DNA of 64,000 nt from Alentia gelatinosa. Lineage: Eukaryota > Annelida > Polychaeta > Phyllodocida > Polynoidae. Where the stretch lies: positions 30,942,988 through 31,006,987 of the forward strand of contig OX465584.1 of the NCBI GenBank assembly GCA_950022655.1, in the 5' to 3' direction. The position numbers were made by a program, and so were the translations under genes. Positions 52,006-63,732 of this stretch are shown here, one piece after another (position 1 is the stretch's first letter; each line of letters begins with the position of its first letter). Below the pieces are notes generated by a model, which saw nothing but the letters and a program-made list of their open reading frames with translations, was not told where the DNA came from and ran no database searches.

Positions 52006-55000
52006 ATGGGCCGCACGAAAGCCGTCGAAGTCGAGCGCACCCTCTGCCTCTACTGGGAGGAGAATAGCGTTCTGTACGATGAGACCCACCCGATGCACAG
52101 GGTAATGCGCGCCAGAGAGGCTGCCCTCGAAGAAATTGGGGGAATTGTCGACATGTCTGGTGAGTAAAATACACCAAAATATACCGGTGCTGAAGGTTAT
52201 CAGACGATAGAGCGATGGGCCTACTGTCTGCCGATGGTTTGGGTTAACGGTATTGGCTGGTTTATTTGCAGATCTATCAACATTATAATTTCGGGAGCAC
52301 TGTTTTTGGGCCTACAATTGGCGCCATATAACACGTGGCGACCACGTGGCGACCACGTGGCGACCACGTGGCGACCACGTGGCGACCACGTGGCGACCAC
52401 GTGGCGACCACGTGGCGACCACGTGGCGATCGGTGGGCCTTGATGGATTGGCCACCTAAGTATGCCATATAATATGAACTAAGAAAGAAAATGATGAATA
52501 TTGCATTTTGAACAATTGAATCTTGAATAATTTCCAATTTATTTTCTAAATACAGATAAACGCTAACATTAAACCATGAATAGATTGTGTAAGGTAACTG
52601 ATTTTTAATCTTTCAATCAATATTCAGTGTTTGATCTTAAACGGCGAATGAAGTCGCTGAGGACCTCCTACCAGAGGATTTTAAAAGAGGGGGCGACAAC
52701 TCCAAGGCATCGACAGATCCTGGAACGATGTAAATTCCTGGAACCCTTCAGCAAGGGTAAAGATAGCGAGGTACTTAAATCATGGCAAATCAATACAAAT
52801 AGTCTTATCAGTGTCTGTAAACAAACTCTCGGTAATAATATGTAACATCTTAATTATGTTAATAAAGCCATACAGTAATCTCTAAGTATTTATAATGCAT
52901 AGTCTGGTATCAGAAAATGTCATTACTATACGTGGGAAATCAATAGAATAAAACACATTAAGCCAATGTAATTAAATATCTAGCGATGATTCAATAACTT
53001 GGTCAAACATCTTATCATATTTGTGGTTTACAGTCAGAGGATCAGCAGGCCACCACTTCGGGCATGCAGAGGCCGACCAGGTCGTGCACCAAGAGGCGTT
53101 CGAAAGTTCTGGCCGTGGACGACGAGGTATGTTAAACTATAACTTGCTTGTTAAAAAATTTAATGTGGTTTTGTACATGTTAGCCGATAATGTCTTTTTT
53201 CAGGTAAATGAACTTATTTGCTACAGTTGTTTTGATATGAATTTGGAAGATTTGTTTTTAGTACACTACAATATAAACCTTTTTAGTCCACTGATTGAAA
53301 ATATACACTATTTGAAAATAGGGCCGATGCGGCGATGGAATAAGAATAAATGAGATGATAATCAATAACAATGAGTTAGTAGCCGACAACTTGAAAGCAA
53401 CGATTACATTGAATTGATAGATTAGAGGTGTTTTGCTAAATTTGGCCATACTGAGTTGTATTAACTTTACATTGATCAAATGTTATTTCTTATTATCTGT
53501 AGTCTTCAGATGAGGAGCCGGTCCCGGCAAAGAAGTCACCTGGATCCAGGGAACAGCGTGACAGTGTGAGTTATTCTCCAAATAAGCACCGAATTGATCT
53601 GTATAAAAATTGATATCGGCGACACAGCAAAAAAAAATCTACCCATTAAACGATAACCGAACATTATCCATCTCAAGATGGCTTAAATGTGATCATCAGG
53701 GATGAAAGTCGAAACTGATGAAAAAGTCGGAAACCAAACACAAAAAATACTCGGGCGTACTTTGGGGGGGGGGGGGGGGTGGGGGGGACAAAGTAAATTT
53801 TGGCACTTAACGGAACTCTGACGGCAGTGTCAACGGCCCTTGGCGTCTTTAACTGTCGCCAAAGTACTGACTGGAGGTATATACGCCGTTGGTTAGCTTT
53901 GTTAATTTGTGATTTCTGTCAATTGTCGGCAAACTTGCATCCCTGGATGATAGAGAACTGTTTTTATAAAATCATCAGTTGAAAAGCTATAACCACCCGT
54001 AAAATTATTTGTATGAATCCTTTAACTATGTAGGAGACCCCAGAGGGAAGCGCCTGCGGCGAACGAACCAGGCCACCCACAATAAGTGAAGTGAGCATCT
54101 TAATTAAACAACTACTCATATTAAATGCGTTAATTGGCAAAACTGTACGTAAAGTATTACAGATTAGCGGCAATTTTAATCTAAGTATAGATACTTGTTT
54201 AATTCTATGTTATCAGGAAGCTACATTAATGGAGACAAGGAGCCGATATGATGAAAATTAGTAGAATGACGTTTTGCTACATTGTTCTGTTGCTCAAGAT
54301 TGGCAATGAAACGATGGAACAACACAATGTTATTAGTCTAATTCACTGTAACAAATTTATTTCTAGGTTGATGCTGCCGATGTTCTGTTGAACATGATGG
54401 GTCCACGTCCACGGGAAGTGGAGTTGCCGCCAGGGCCATCAACGGTGGTGGTAAGTACTATATTACTTAGCATATCGAAATCGTTACAGGTTACACAAGG
54501 TTGGAGAATGTAACAAATAATTGAAAACAAAGCAATGCTTTGATCTAAGATAGTTTAACAAAGTACTTAAAATTCTGCAAAATTGTTATGTGTTTTTGTT
54601 GAAAACACAATCTTAATCTACTTAAAGCTAACATAAAGATAACATAACATAAAATAACTTGAGAGTTTCGCTGTACCAATAAAAGAAAACTCTTCCAAAT
54701 CATTTCCCCAAAATTTTAATTAATTTCAAAGAATGGAAGCCACTCCACATGTAGATTCTAACCGTGTAAATAATAAACCTTCCAGTGCGATCAAGGAACC
54801 GACGTGGCTGCGGAGGGCCCCCCTGTCGAAGACGACGTTCCCCCCCAGCAGTCAACGGCACCCGAGCCCGATGAGCCGGAAGAAAACGCCGAACAACAAC
54901 AGGCTAGGGTGAATATAAATTTTGGTTTTCAGTATACCCCACACTGTTGGTTACCAGCAATGTGGCAACATAGGTCAGTAGCGATAGGGCAATGCGGCGA

Positions 55001-55597
55001 TGCGGCGATGCGGCGATGCGGCGATGGAATAATTGATTACTGATATAGAATAAAAATGGTGTGTGATATGATTTGGTAAATGCCTTTAGGTTGGATCACG
55101 TTAGAGAGTGACTAGTAAAATTTAAATGAACATCTTATAAACTAGAAACTAGAAACACAAGCAACAAATCGGACATGTTAATCAACTACCTAAGTTGCAT
55201 GACATCTGTAACAAAATATCAAGTAAGTATAGGCCAAACAATGGTATAGTATACTAACTCAATTCTATTTGACTATACAGGTCGAATACGGACAAGTCAT
55301 CGACCATGCAACGTTCCCTCTGTACATCAACCAGGCGGTTCATGTAAGTTTGAATACTTCTTTTGGCGTTTTTTTTTAAGGTGCTTAAATACCATTGCCC
55401 AAAAAATATAGACCTAAACATCATGAACTAATCTCTCAACTTTTTTCCGTTTACAGGCATACACCCACTGCGAGGTCGCCGTCCAGTTCGGCTTCTTACA
55501 CATGTTAATTGGACAGATGAATAGAATGACCGATGCCGAGCGGGACGAATTCAGGGCAAAAGCCATCGCCTTGGCAAATACCATTGTTCATCGCTGA
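52006..55597 (+). CDS. MADF (Myb/SANT-like) DNA-binding protein 2 of the Harbinger element
   Basis: Nine exons with consistent phases: 52006-52159, 52628-52770, 53034-53126, 53503-53565, 54034-54090, 54367-54450, 54786-54908, 55281-55343, 55457-55597; 306 residues. The MADF domain is N-terminal (residues about 5-90): VERTLCLYWEENSVLYDETH, REAALEEIGG, split codon, then VFDLKRRMKSLRTSYQRIL. The middle is low-complexity, with a basic patch (RPTRSCTKRRSK) and an acidic/Pro/Gln part (DVPPQQSTAPEPDEPEE). The last two exons encode a conserved-looking C-terminus. The intron in the MADF domain has the same position and phase as in MADF gene 1, although overall similarity is low. AATAAA follows at 55629. 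Donor choice at 52770 rather than 52755 was set by phase. Confidence 0.85.
52332..52430. repeat. 11-bp minisatellite CACGTGGCGAC, nine units
   Basis: Units start every 11 bases from 52332 to 52420 and are identical except the last base of the last unit. Each contains the palindrome CACGTG. It lies in the first intron of MADF gene 2. Confidence 0.97.
54988..55028. repeat. 9-bp GCGATGCGG repeat
   Basis: About four tandem GCGATGCGG units ending in GCGATGGAAT, in an intron of MADF gene 2. A single related GATGCGGCGATGGAAT occurs at 53324-53342. Confidence 0.85.
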
Positions 55598-55628
55598 ATT
55601 TTGTTGTTGTTGTTGTAAATATGTATAT

Positions 55629-55634
55629 AATAAA
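55629..55634 (+). promoter_or_regulatory. Polyadenylation signal of MADF gene 2
   Basis: AATAAA 32 bases after the MADF gene 2 stop. The facing transposase gene ends at 55717, so the two transcripts converge within about 120 bases. Confidence 0.6.
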
Positions 55635-55716
55635 TCGTTATTTTAGGCAATGGTATCTAAGCACCTTATCTTTTTCATTTTATACATCAATCATTTTCAG
55701 TACCACAAATAGAACA

Positions 55717-58115
55717 TCATTTACCAAACGCTTTTTCCTCTTGCCACTTAACCGCGCCCACAGGCGAAACACACCAGTCGCACAGTTGTTGCCGAATAGC
55801 CTTGACGAAGCGGGTGTGTGCGCGCTTGCTTGGTGTACATGGTTCGCAAGGACTGAATGACTCTGCAACAGCCTGGTCTAGATCATGTTGGCGCATATGA
55901 CCGGGAGTGTATTCCATGGGCGACTTGGCACGAAGAAAGTTGTGCAAATTGATGGCGGCCAATGAAACCACCTTGACCCCTTCAGGCTCCATATCTTGTT
56001 CCCGTCTGAAGATGCGGAAACGTGTAGATAGGATACCAAATCCATTTTCGACGATACGTCTTGCCCGTGACAGTCGGTAGTTGTAGATCCTTTCTTTGGG
56101 TTGTAAGTGTGTGAGGGGGAAGGGTTTCATCAGGTGTGGTCCCAAAGCGAAGGCGTCGTCACCCACCATGAAATATGGTAAAGGTGTCTTTGTTCCAGGT
56201 AGTGGTCGCGGTCCTGGAATGTTGAGTGGGTTTTCGGTTGAGTTGAAGTCTTGCTGGAATGAACTGGCCCTCCATAATCCGGAATCTGAGGCCCGACCTT
56301 CGGCACCCACGTCAACAAACAGAAATTCATAGTTCGGCCCAACCACAGCGAGTAGAATAACTGAGTAAAAGTTCTTGTAGTTGAAATACAATGAACCTGA
56401 TAGACTTGGACGTCTTATACGCAAGTGCTTGCCGTCAACGGCGCCCAGGCAATTCGGGAAATTCCATCGGTTCTCAAAACCTTCAGCAATCTTGAGCCAT
56501 TCCTCCTTGGTGGATGGAACCTAATAATAGGGTTTAAATACAATTAAGAGGCATGTTAATAATATGGTATTTATTTATAAAAAATGTTACAATATTGAAA
56601 TATAGTAGATCTACTGCCAGAGTCATATTAACTGCCATAAATTTACTGAGAAAAAAGTAATAAAAAACTATTTACTGTGGTAAGAAAATGAGGATATAAA
56701 AGGCAGTACCAATGACCATTGAAGTAATTGGATTATTTAACTTCATGTTAGTTTTTAAAGTAAGAAAGTTATTGCATGACATGATTCATTATTTTCTTCC
56801 TACTCTTTACCTTCAGATATTTATCTTGTAATGCTTTTACAATGGCAGAACAGGTGTCCCGGACAATGGGTAGAACAGTGCTATGGCCGATGAGATATGC
56901 AAGATGCAAAGTGCGTACAGAATCGCCTGAAATGTACAAATAAATGTTTTTATTCAGAGTATCTGGAGTAACACATAATTTAAAAAATATATATAATAAC
57001 ACAGTCCATATGCACTGTTTTTTTTTATACAAAGAACCAACTGTAATACTATGGTTGAAATCTTTATTTATTGCCAGTGCGATATGTTACCCGCAGAAGC
57101 ATGATATAGTTTCTAGTGTGTTATTCAAAACATTAAACCACAGCAATGAAAAGTATAAGGCTACATGGCAATAAGGCGAAACATTAGCGATACAGCAATT
57201 TTCATGTAGAGTAAAAGAGTTAATTTTGAAAACAGTGCGTAGCAACCTTTATTGAATTAGCAAGTGGAAAACATCATATCAAAGATATGTAGCAAAAATC
57301 ATGAAAAATGGTATTTCATTTGTCAATTATTAAATGTGTAGTAGACCATATTTCATTTACCTAGGGCAAGATAGCGAAGGGTAATGGACAATCGTTCTTC
57401 TGGTGTGATGGACGCCCTGTAGTTGGTGTCCTGTCTTTTGATCATCGGCCTAATCATTTCCAGCAGCTCACGGTAGGAATCGCCAGACATCCGCATCGTC
57501 ACACGAAATTCTTCATGAAACCCACACTGAAATAGGCCCAATATACACATTAAGAACGACCAGTAGAATATTAGTATCGTTAAAAAAGTTCATAAAATGA
57601 TTATTACCGTAACTGCATTGTCACTATAGTGCCAATTCCCCAATTATCGCCCATTCGCCCAATCGCCTACCAATACGTAACTGCATTGTCACTATAGTGC
57701 CAATTCCCCAATTATCGCCCATTCGCCCAATCGCCTACCAGTACTTAACAGGGCTTGAAACTAAAATAACTACTGCACGGATCGTGACAAATAGTGTACC
57801 AAGGTTTTATATTAATGCATGTGTGCTTTTAAGATTATATGTAACAGTGGTAAAGCAAATGATTATGTCAATATTTGTATTTTACTATACTGAGACTAGA
57901 AATGTTTATATTACCCGTAGTAGTTTAGCCTCAAGTTTGGCTAGGGTGTTTCGCTGCTTCTTTTCTGTCCTATCAAGAAGATAAGGTGACACCCAATGCT
58001 TGTGTTTCCTGCGAACATACTGAGGCATTTCCACAGGGCCATCGTCATAAAAATACTCCAATAAAGCGATCCATCCTAATGCCCCGAGACAAAGAACAAC
58101 ATCCATGTCCTCCAT
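55717..58115 (-). CDS. HARBI1-like DDE transposase (PIF/Harbinger)
   Basis: DDE-type endonuclease of the DDE_Tnp_4 family that cuts and pastes the element. Four exons in reading order: 58115-57915 (ATG), 57526-57361, 56926-56811, 56520-55717 (stop), phases 0, 1, 0; 428 residues, intact. The N-terminus has the family pattern RKHKHWVSPYLLDRTEKK; the next exon has the helix-turn-helix-like RMSGDSYRELLEMIRPMI and LSITLRYLALG. Catalytic residues visible: D190 in GAVDGKH, D282 in MVGDDAF, and E319 in RRIVENGFG; the auxiliary VDVGAEGRASDSGLW is also present. A longer in-frame start at 58148 would need TTG, so I chose the ATG at 58115. The gene runs tail-to-tail with MADF gene 2. Confidence 0.93.
57610..57745. 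repeat. 68-bp tandem duplication in transposase intron 1
   Basis: TAACTGCATTGTCACTATAG begins at 57610 and again at 57678; the copies match almost base for base and include CGCCCATTCGCCCAATCGCC. Confidence 0.93.
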
Positions 58116-58287
58116 GTTGTTTACCGCTCTGTGTGCGTTTGGCGCCAAAAACCCATGCTGGTTGCTGTGAGTACATATCTAGAGCATGGGTACCAGCGAC
58201 ACGGCGACCTGGCGATGGCGCGATGGCAACTCGCTGGCGCAGGCAGGGTCCGGCCGGCCGGCCGGCCAGCCTGGTAGGAAAAAAATT

Positions 58288-58528
58288 TGGTGGAATAGAA
58301 GGCCAGGGCGGGACAGGCCGCCTTGTGTCGCCCGTGTGGTACCCATCTGTAGTCGGCCGGCTAGAAATAGGCCATTTGGTGGAATAGCATAGTGAACAAG
58401 CTGATTCCCGTGCGGCCGGCCGGCCGACCGGGCGGCAAACATCGGCTAGAGGTTCCCAAAACGGGCGCAGGCCGCCTGCCGCGCCCTGCCGCGCCCTGTT
58501 ACGCTACCATTTTGGTGGAATAGGCCTC
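58288..58528 (-). repeat. Right end of the Harbinger element with repeated TTGGTGGAATAG motifs
   Basis: TTTGGTGGAATAG occurs at about 58288, 58374 and 58511, the last within the terminal repeat. These are the complement of the TATTCCACCAA motif in the left end. Between them the DNA is rich in CCGGCCGG. They are candidate binding sites for the MADF proteins or transposase. Confidence 0.8.
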
Positions 58529-58531
58529 TAA
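58529..58531. other. Right TAA target-site duplication of the Harbinger element
   Basis: TAA directly after the right inverted repeat, equal to 47359-47361. Confidence 0.85.
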
Positions 58532-59021
58532 GAGCAGCTCACCTGCGTTTACAAAGACTATTCAGAATATAGCGTTATCATGTGAGAATGGTCATCTTTT
58601 AAATATGTTGCGAGAGGGATTCAAGATTTGCAATTTGTTAAGAAGTGTACACTTTTCGGTGGAGTATAAGGATGAAGTACACAATCGATTCATTACTTAC
58701 TTAGTATAGCATTCAACAACGATCAATACAATAAGTGTAATATGAATAACCAAAGTGTTCTAATAAGGTCGCTAATAAAGCATATGAATTAGCCTTTGGA
58801 TTGGTACCAACATAAACATTACTTGTCATATACTTAGCATTGTGTATTACTCTGTATTTTGGGTGGAAATGCACTGCAGCATCGTTGGCAAAACAAGCGT
58901 ATAATTTTCAAATATAAAGCAAAAAAACTGCAAGTCAATGGCACATACTGCAGCTGTTCTCTGAAGCCGAACTTTACTGATTTTCTCTATGTATTCAGGT
59001 AAACGTACAAATTAGAGTAGA

Positions 59022-59115
59022 CTTGCTCAAGTCTTTGATTTTGAACATTCATTAAATCATTAAACAAAACCAGGAAAATGTCTGTTGTAGTTTGACTGAC
59101 CCACGGCAAGAAAGG
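59022..59115. repeat. Dispersed repeat family B, copy 2
   Basis: TAGACTTGCTCAAGTCTTTG at 59030 plus the following AACATTCATTAAAT block match 17122-17165, and CTGACCCA corresponds to CTGGCCCA of the first copy. Confidence 0.6.
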
Positions 59116-59955
59116 GTGGGGTAAGTGGAAGAGTACATGAACTGAACCCAGTCTAGAGTCAGAGTCAAGAGGTAGAGCTAATTTTAATGACGCCCATCAG
59201 GGGATCGGAGCAACTGACGATCACCAATATTCCATAAAATCCTCGTAGGTGGCGCCACTCCCCGCACGTTATTGTTGGCTCACGTGGGAACAGAGTGCTT
59301 TGACTGGGAGGTGAAGGCGTAGATTGGCAACCAACCCCTGTCTCCGACTTTGGGGTTGGTCTGGTCCGATAGCATTATTAACCTAGCTAATTGATAACAA
59401 AGTCTAACTTCATAGTCTCTTTAAATACACAAAAAAAGAAAATAATAATATGGATAAGGGGCTTCGAGAGTACTATAATCTCCAACCACGACAATAGCCT
59501 GTTGTGAGTGACTACCATGATAAAAGATCTGCTGAAAGAATTATTCACTTTTCCAGCAGAGATTCTGAGTCTGGTAGACAGAAGATCAGCTAGGCGAGTG
59601 TAAGTCAAGGTGGTTCAGATAGGATTCCACCAGAGCTAACATCAGTGTAGCTCTGGCGACTAATGTAGTTAAGGTATTCAACCGCGATATTTCACACATG
59701 GGTGGGGTAAGTGGCCACATGTATCAATCTGGTGTCTATACTCCGTACATCAGCAGAGAGATCTACAGAAATACTCTCGGTAAACCAATGATGTACATGT
59801 ATAACAAACTATGGGACGGTGTCCATCCAACCTATAATTATTTATAAGACTGACACAGATTTCCTGGCCATTGAATAATCTAGGTTCTTACATAAAGACC
59901 CTTTTCTGTACCTTATACAAGGGTTATCATTTGATAATATTTAAGTTCGTTTGCT
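59116..59955. other. Intergenic stretch, nothing recognised
   Basis: No coding exon or clear repeat structure could be supported. Confidence 0.35.
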
Positions 59956-59959
59956 AAAC

Positions 59960-61610
59960 TGGTGTTCCATTAAGCCGGCGATGGCCCAGCTGGTGGCAAT
60001 GTGGTCACCTTGTGGTTGTCCACCTCAGTTGCCGGCCCAAAATCTCGTATCTGCTCAGTGGAACAGCTCATGTCAAATAACTTCTTCATGACTGACCCCC
60101 GCCGACCGCCAGCCCATGGATGTGCCTCCAAAACCTTGTCCCCAGCCCAGCATCTGCTGACCTGTTCATCGTCAACGACTGTCGGTCGGGGGTCAAAATT
60201 CCATTTTGAAGCTGTTCCACCAAGATGTTCCAAGTAGGCTGTTATTAACGCCAAATTGTAAAATGCTTCCTGCAAAGCACCACCGGCAATGGCCAGCTAA
60301 AAACTGATTTTTAGCAGTGGCTGGTCGATGACATCGTGAGCATTGCCAGTATCTGCCTTGACCGCTTGCCTGTATATACCCCGACACACACCGTCAGCAC
60401 ACTCCTTCACTAGATCACCGGAATTTGCACAGCCTGACTTGTGTAGTGTATGAAGGCGCGTTTGAACGACCCCCTATTGGATGAGCGCCGAACTCGGCTA
60501 TCACGCTAGTGTGGCCAACATCCACCAGACAGCAGCAGCATTCCCATTGCATGTTCATCGCCCCGGTGGCACCATCCTGCCGCCTGGCTTGGTGGACTGC
60601 TTGCGGGGTGCCTGCTGGCCACTGTGTGTGCACCTTGTGGTCTTTGGTGTGGCTAGAATTAGGGGAATTGGTGGAACAGCTAAGACATTTTGCAGAGTTC
60701 AGGGCAGCCAGCCCCGGTGAGCCACGTCGACTAGAGGGTAAAACCCACCTGCGGAGCACCTATTTGGTGGAATACCCGCTTAAGCAAATATCAGCCATCC
60801 ATAAGGTTGTCCACAAGTGTTGAATAAAGTTGACCCACATCGTCCCTGGCTGTCTATAGCATGCAGAAAAGGATCTACATGTGAGATCCTCTTTCTGCTA
60901 TTCCACCAAGCACATTGAAGCAGGCCAATCGGCTGGCCAGCTTTAACTTTTAAAAAGCCGCATCCAAAGCATCACCGGCTAAAATCTATTTGAATAGATA
61001 GTTATCGGCGGCTGCCTGTCTGACGACACCATGATCTTTCCCAGGATCTGCGTTGACGTCTCCCCACCCATAACTCAGTTAACTCTGTCAACATGAACAT
61101 TCCAACAGTTTAAGAACCTTTGGTGGAATCCTGTTGCCAGAGTGTGCCATACACATTCATGAAATGAAGGATTATCTCCCCAAAGTGGCAGCACACTCCT
61201 TCACCCGATCACCGGGTTTTGCGCAGCCGGAGCAGTGTAATGTGTGGAGGCATGTGCGGCAAGTCCCCTATCGAATGAACAAAGGAACTTGATTAGCTCA
61301 TTAGTGGAGCCATCGTCCACCAGACAGCAGTAGCATCGACTCATCACCCCCTACGTGTTTATCGCCATGGGGGACCGGCCTGGCCGCCCAGCTCGGTGGA
61401 ATAGCCAGCCGGGTACCCGCCAAACAGTGTGTGTGCGCCTTGTCGTCATTGGGGAGGCTAGAATTAGGTGGTTAGGTGGAACAGCATGTACAATTTGTAG
61501 AGTCAGGCATGGCTGGGCGGCCAGTCCGCCGAGAAGTGGCTAGAGGCTAAAAATCCACCTGTAGAATGCCTGTTTGGTGGAAAACCTGCTTACTAAGATA
61601 ATGAACATGT
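59960..61610. mobile_element. GC-rich element(s) in direct tandem, related to the Harbinger ends
   Basis: Two homologous units lie about 810 bases apart. The order CACACTCCTTCAC-GATCACCGG, CACCAGACAGCAG, TGTGTGTGC-CCTTGT, GGCTAGAATTAGG, GGTGGAACAGC and TTTGGTGGAA-ACC-GCTTA is seen at 60400-60785 and again at 61195-61595. GGTGGAA or TTCCACC motifs recur roughly every 100-150 bases (near 60214, 60669, 60760, 60897, 61117, 61393, 61469, 61573). No protein is recognised. Probably non-autonomous copies of a Harbinger-related family; element borders are not defined. Confidence 0.55.
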
Positions 61611-62084
61611 AAATTTATTTCCTATTTTATAGACCATCCACATATATTTTTGGCCCAAAAGGCTAGGAGTGATATGCTTTTAAACAAGGCAAACCTACAG
61701 CTGTCATCTCTCCTACAAAACCTTAACTTGGTAGGGACATTGATTTAAGTCTATATGATGTATGTTTATGTACTGTTTCTTTATATGTTTAGCACTTTAA
61801 CTATGCCAGCATGTCATGACAGCATACCTATAGGGCTTGGCCGAATCCTAAATTATGGGGAGTATTGTGTTGCCGTACTGCATTGTGTTGAAGTACATTT
61901 TTTGTATGTATGTGTGTCTGAAATTACAATAATCATCTACAGTACTGTATATATATGAATTACTTTGATACTACAAAAGCAAAAGAAACGGCTGGCAGAG
62001 GAAAATTAAATAGCTAATAGAAATCAGTTTAAAAGTTTAGAAGAAATAGTTACAGAGAAAGGGATTAAGTATCTATATTTATCC

Positions 62085-62335
62085 TACCCCTAATATAAAA
62101 TCCCATAGGCTTAACATTGAGATTCCGTATGCCACGCTGACTGGCATACGGACGTTTGTATGCTACTAGGGGCATACGGAATTTTGATGATTTTCATTTA
62201 TGATTTTGATATTAAAATATCGTATAAAGGGGTAGGATAAAATCAAAACCTGGCGTTTGGTTCCGGATACCACTCGGCTCCGCCTCGTGATATCACTACG
62301 CCAAACGCCAGTCGTGGCATACGGGAGCCAAGATT
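62085..62335. mobile_element. Dispersed repeat family A, copy 2
   Basis: Same ordered words as 10120-10365, in better condition: ATCCTACCCC, CATAGGCTTAACAT, GTATGCCACG, GGGTAGGAT and CGGCTCCGCCTCGTGATATC. It contains the inverted pair GGCGTTTGG and CCAAACGCC around the CTCGGCTCCGCC core. Confidence 0.65.
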
Positions 62336-62379
62336 AAAACTCATCCGGTTTTACGATACTATGTACACATAGCATATTA

Positions 62380-62795
62380 GGATTTATTATCCATCGTATA
62401 CAAAGTCCCCATTGAAAATGTATGGGGACTCAGTAAACCACGACCCATTGTATAAAAAATGTCAGATACCATAACTGTGGTATACGGATTCAAACCTGTG
62501 GTATACGGCCTCAAAACCATGGTATACGGGAAAAATAGTCCCTTTGTGCTATAGAGCAAAGGAATAGTCCCTATTATTGTACCTTTTAATATGGCAATAA
62601 CTGGGTTTAATTTATTGGAGAAGATGGATAATAAATACAACAAACGATGGTTTTGTGGACTCGAGGTTGACGTCGTAATACACTCGCTAGCGCTCGTAAT
62701 ACACTCGCTAGCGCTCGTGTATTACTACGCGTCAACCTCTCGTGGTTTACGGCCTCCTGTCCACAAAACCATCGATTATTGTCTATTTATATACC
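62380..62795. mobile_element. Composite hairpin element, copy 3
   Basis: TTTATTATCCATC (62391) and GATGGATAATAAAT (62623) are inverted ends of a ~245-base part that includes three ~22-base GTGGTATACGG units. The adjoining hairpin pairs GATGGTTTTGTGGA (62647) with TCCACAAAACCATC, with inner arm GTTGACGTCGTAATACACTC against GTGTATTACTACGCGTCAAC and two copies of CACTCGCTAGCGCTCGT. The layout equals the 19-kb copy. Confidence 0.72.
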
Positions 62796-63301
62796 ATGAT
62801 AGATGAATTTGATTTTATTACGATAACTGAAATCCCAGCGAGGCGGAGTAAGGCAGGTGGAGGTGTAGCCAAAGGATCGAGGGACTTGAGCCAGTCAAAT
62901 ATGGATATTGTAACAGACCATCGGAATGGTAATAACGTGAGGGATCAGTAGATCTTACTCATATAAGGTTGTTGAAAATACAGAATGATGAAGTACAATA
63001 TGAACAATACTGAATGGATGTCTGAGGTGTAAATGTCTGTATGTGTCTACTGCTGTATATGTGTTTAGACGGCAGTAATGGAAATTGTCCATGGATGATT
63101 ACTGTCTGTTATAAAAGGACATTAGCAAGTGAAATATATTTCCCCCTTTATATCTACTCTCTTATAGTCGACACAAAACAGACCACTGGTTTGTATATTA
63201 CGATATTAACAGCATAGGGATTCCCATTCTCATGAATAATTTTTGACCAACTCTATGTATTCTATCTCGGAATAATACATATTGTTGTGCAACAGAATAT
63301 T

Positions 63302-63501
63302 NNNNNNNNNNNNNNNNNNNNNNNNNNNNNNNNNNNNNNNNNNNNNNNNNNNNNNNNNNNNNNNNNNNNNNNNNNNNNNNNNNNNNNNNNNNNNNNNNNN
63401 NNNNNNNNNNNNNNNNNNNNNNNNNNNNNNNNNNNNNNNNNNNNNNNNNNNNNNNNNNNNNNNNNNNNNNNNNNNNNNNNNNNNNNNNNNNNNNNNNNNN
63501 N
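63302..63501. other. Assembly gap, 200 N
   Basis: Exactly 200 unknown bases, a round number typical of a placeholder gap. The sequence right of it may not be the true distance from the rest. Open frames across it are meaningless. Confidence 0.98.
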
Positions 63502-63732
63502 GCATATATATCAATTACATGATTATTCGATAATAGAATTGATTATAGAACATCACGTGAGGTTTTTAGAGCGTGCTTGCACGCCTATATACATCATCTA
63601 GAGCTTAGAGTCAGGGTTAGAGTGGTCACATTGAACTTTCAGTGTGCTTCCAAAAAATTATCCCTTTACTATCTGCATCCTGTTCACTGTGGTAGTGAGA
63701 ACAGAGCAGGGAGCCAGTGTTCCAGGGTCTAA

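Larger units (their letters stand above)
47362..58528. mobile_element. Complete three-gene PIF/Harbinger DNA transposon, 11,167 bp
   Basis: Bounded by perfect 17-bp inverted repeats GAGGCCTATTCCACCAA (47362-47378 and complement at 58512-58528) and flanked on both sides by TAA. The ends are GC-rich and contain extra TATTCCACCAA motifs in both orientations. The body encodes, left to right, two MADF-domain proteins on the plus strand (48568-50933 and 52006-55597) and a HARBI1-like DDE transposase on the minus strand (55717-58115). All three genes are spliced, with intact frames. A second copy starts at 63733. Standard animal Harbinger elements carry the transposase plus one Myb/MADF partner, so the third gene is unusual. 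Confidence 0.9.

Noticed and set aside
57986..58442. Frames at the right Harbinger end
   Set aside because: They overlap the transposase first exon and the GC-rich terminal region; composition artefacts.
63230..63601. Open frames across the N run
   Set aside because: They only exist because unknown bases contain no stop codons.
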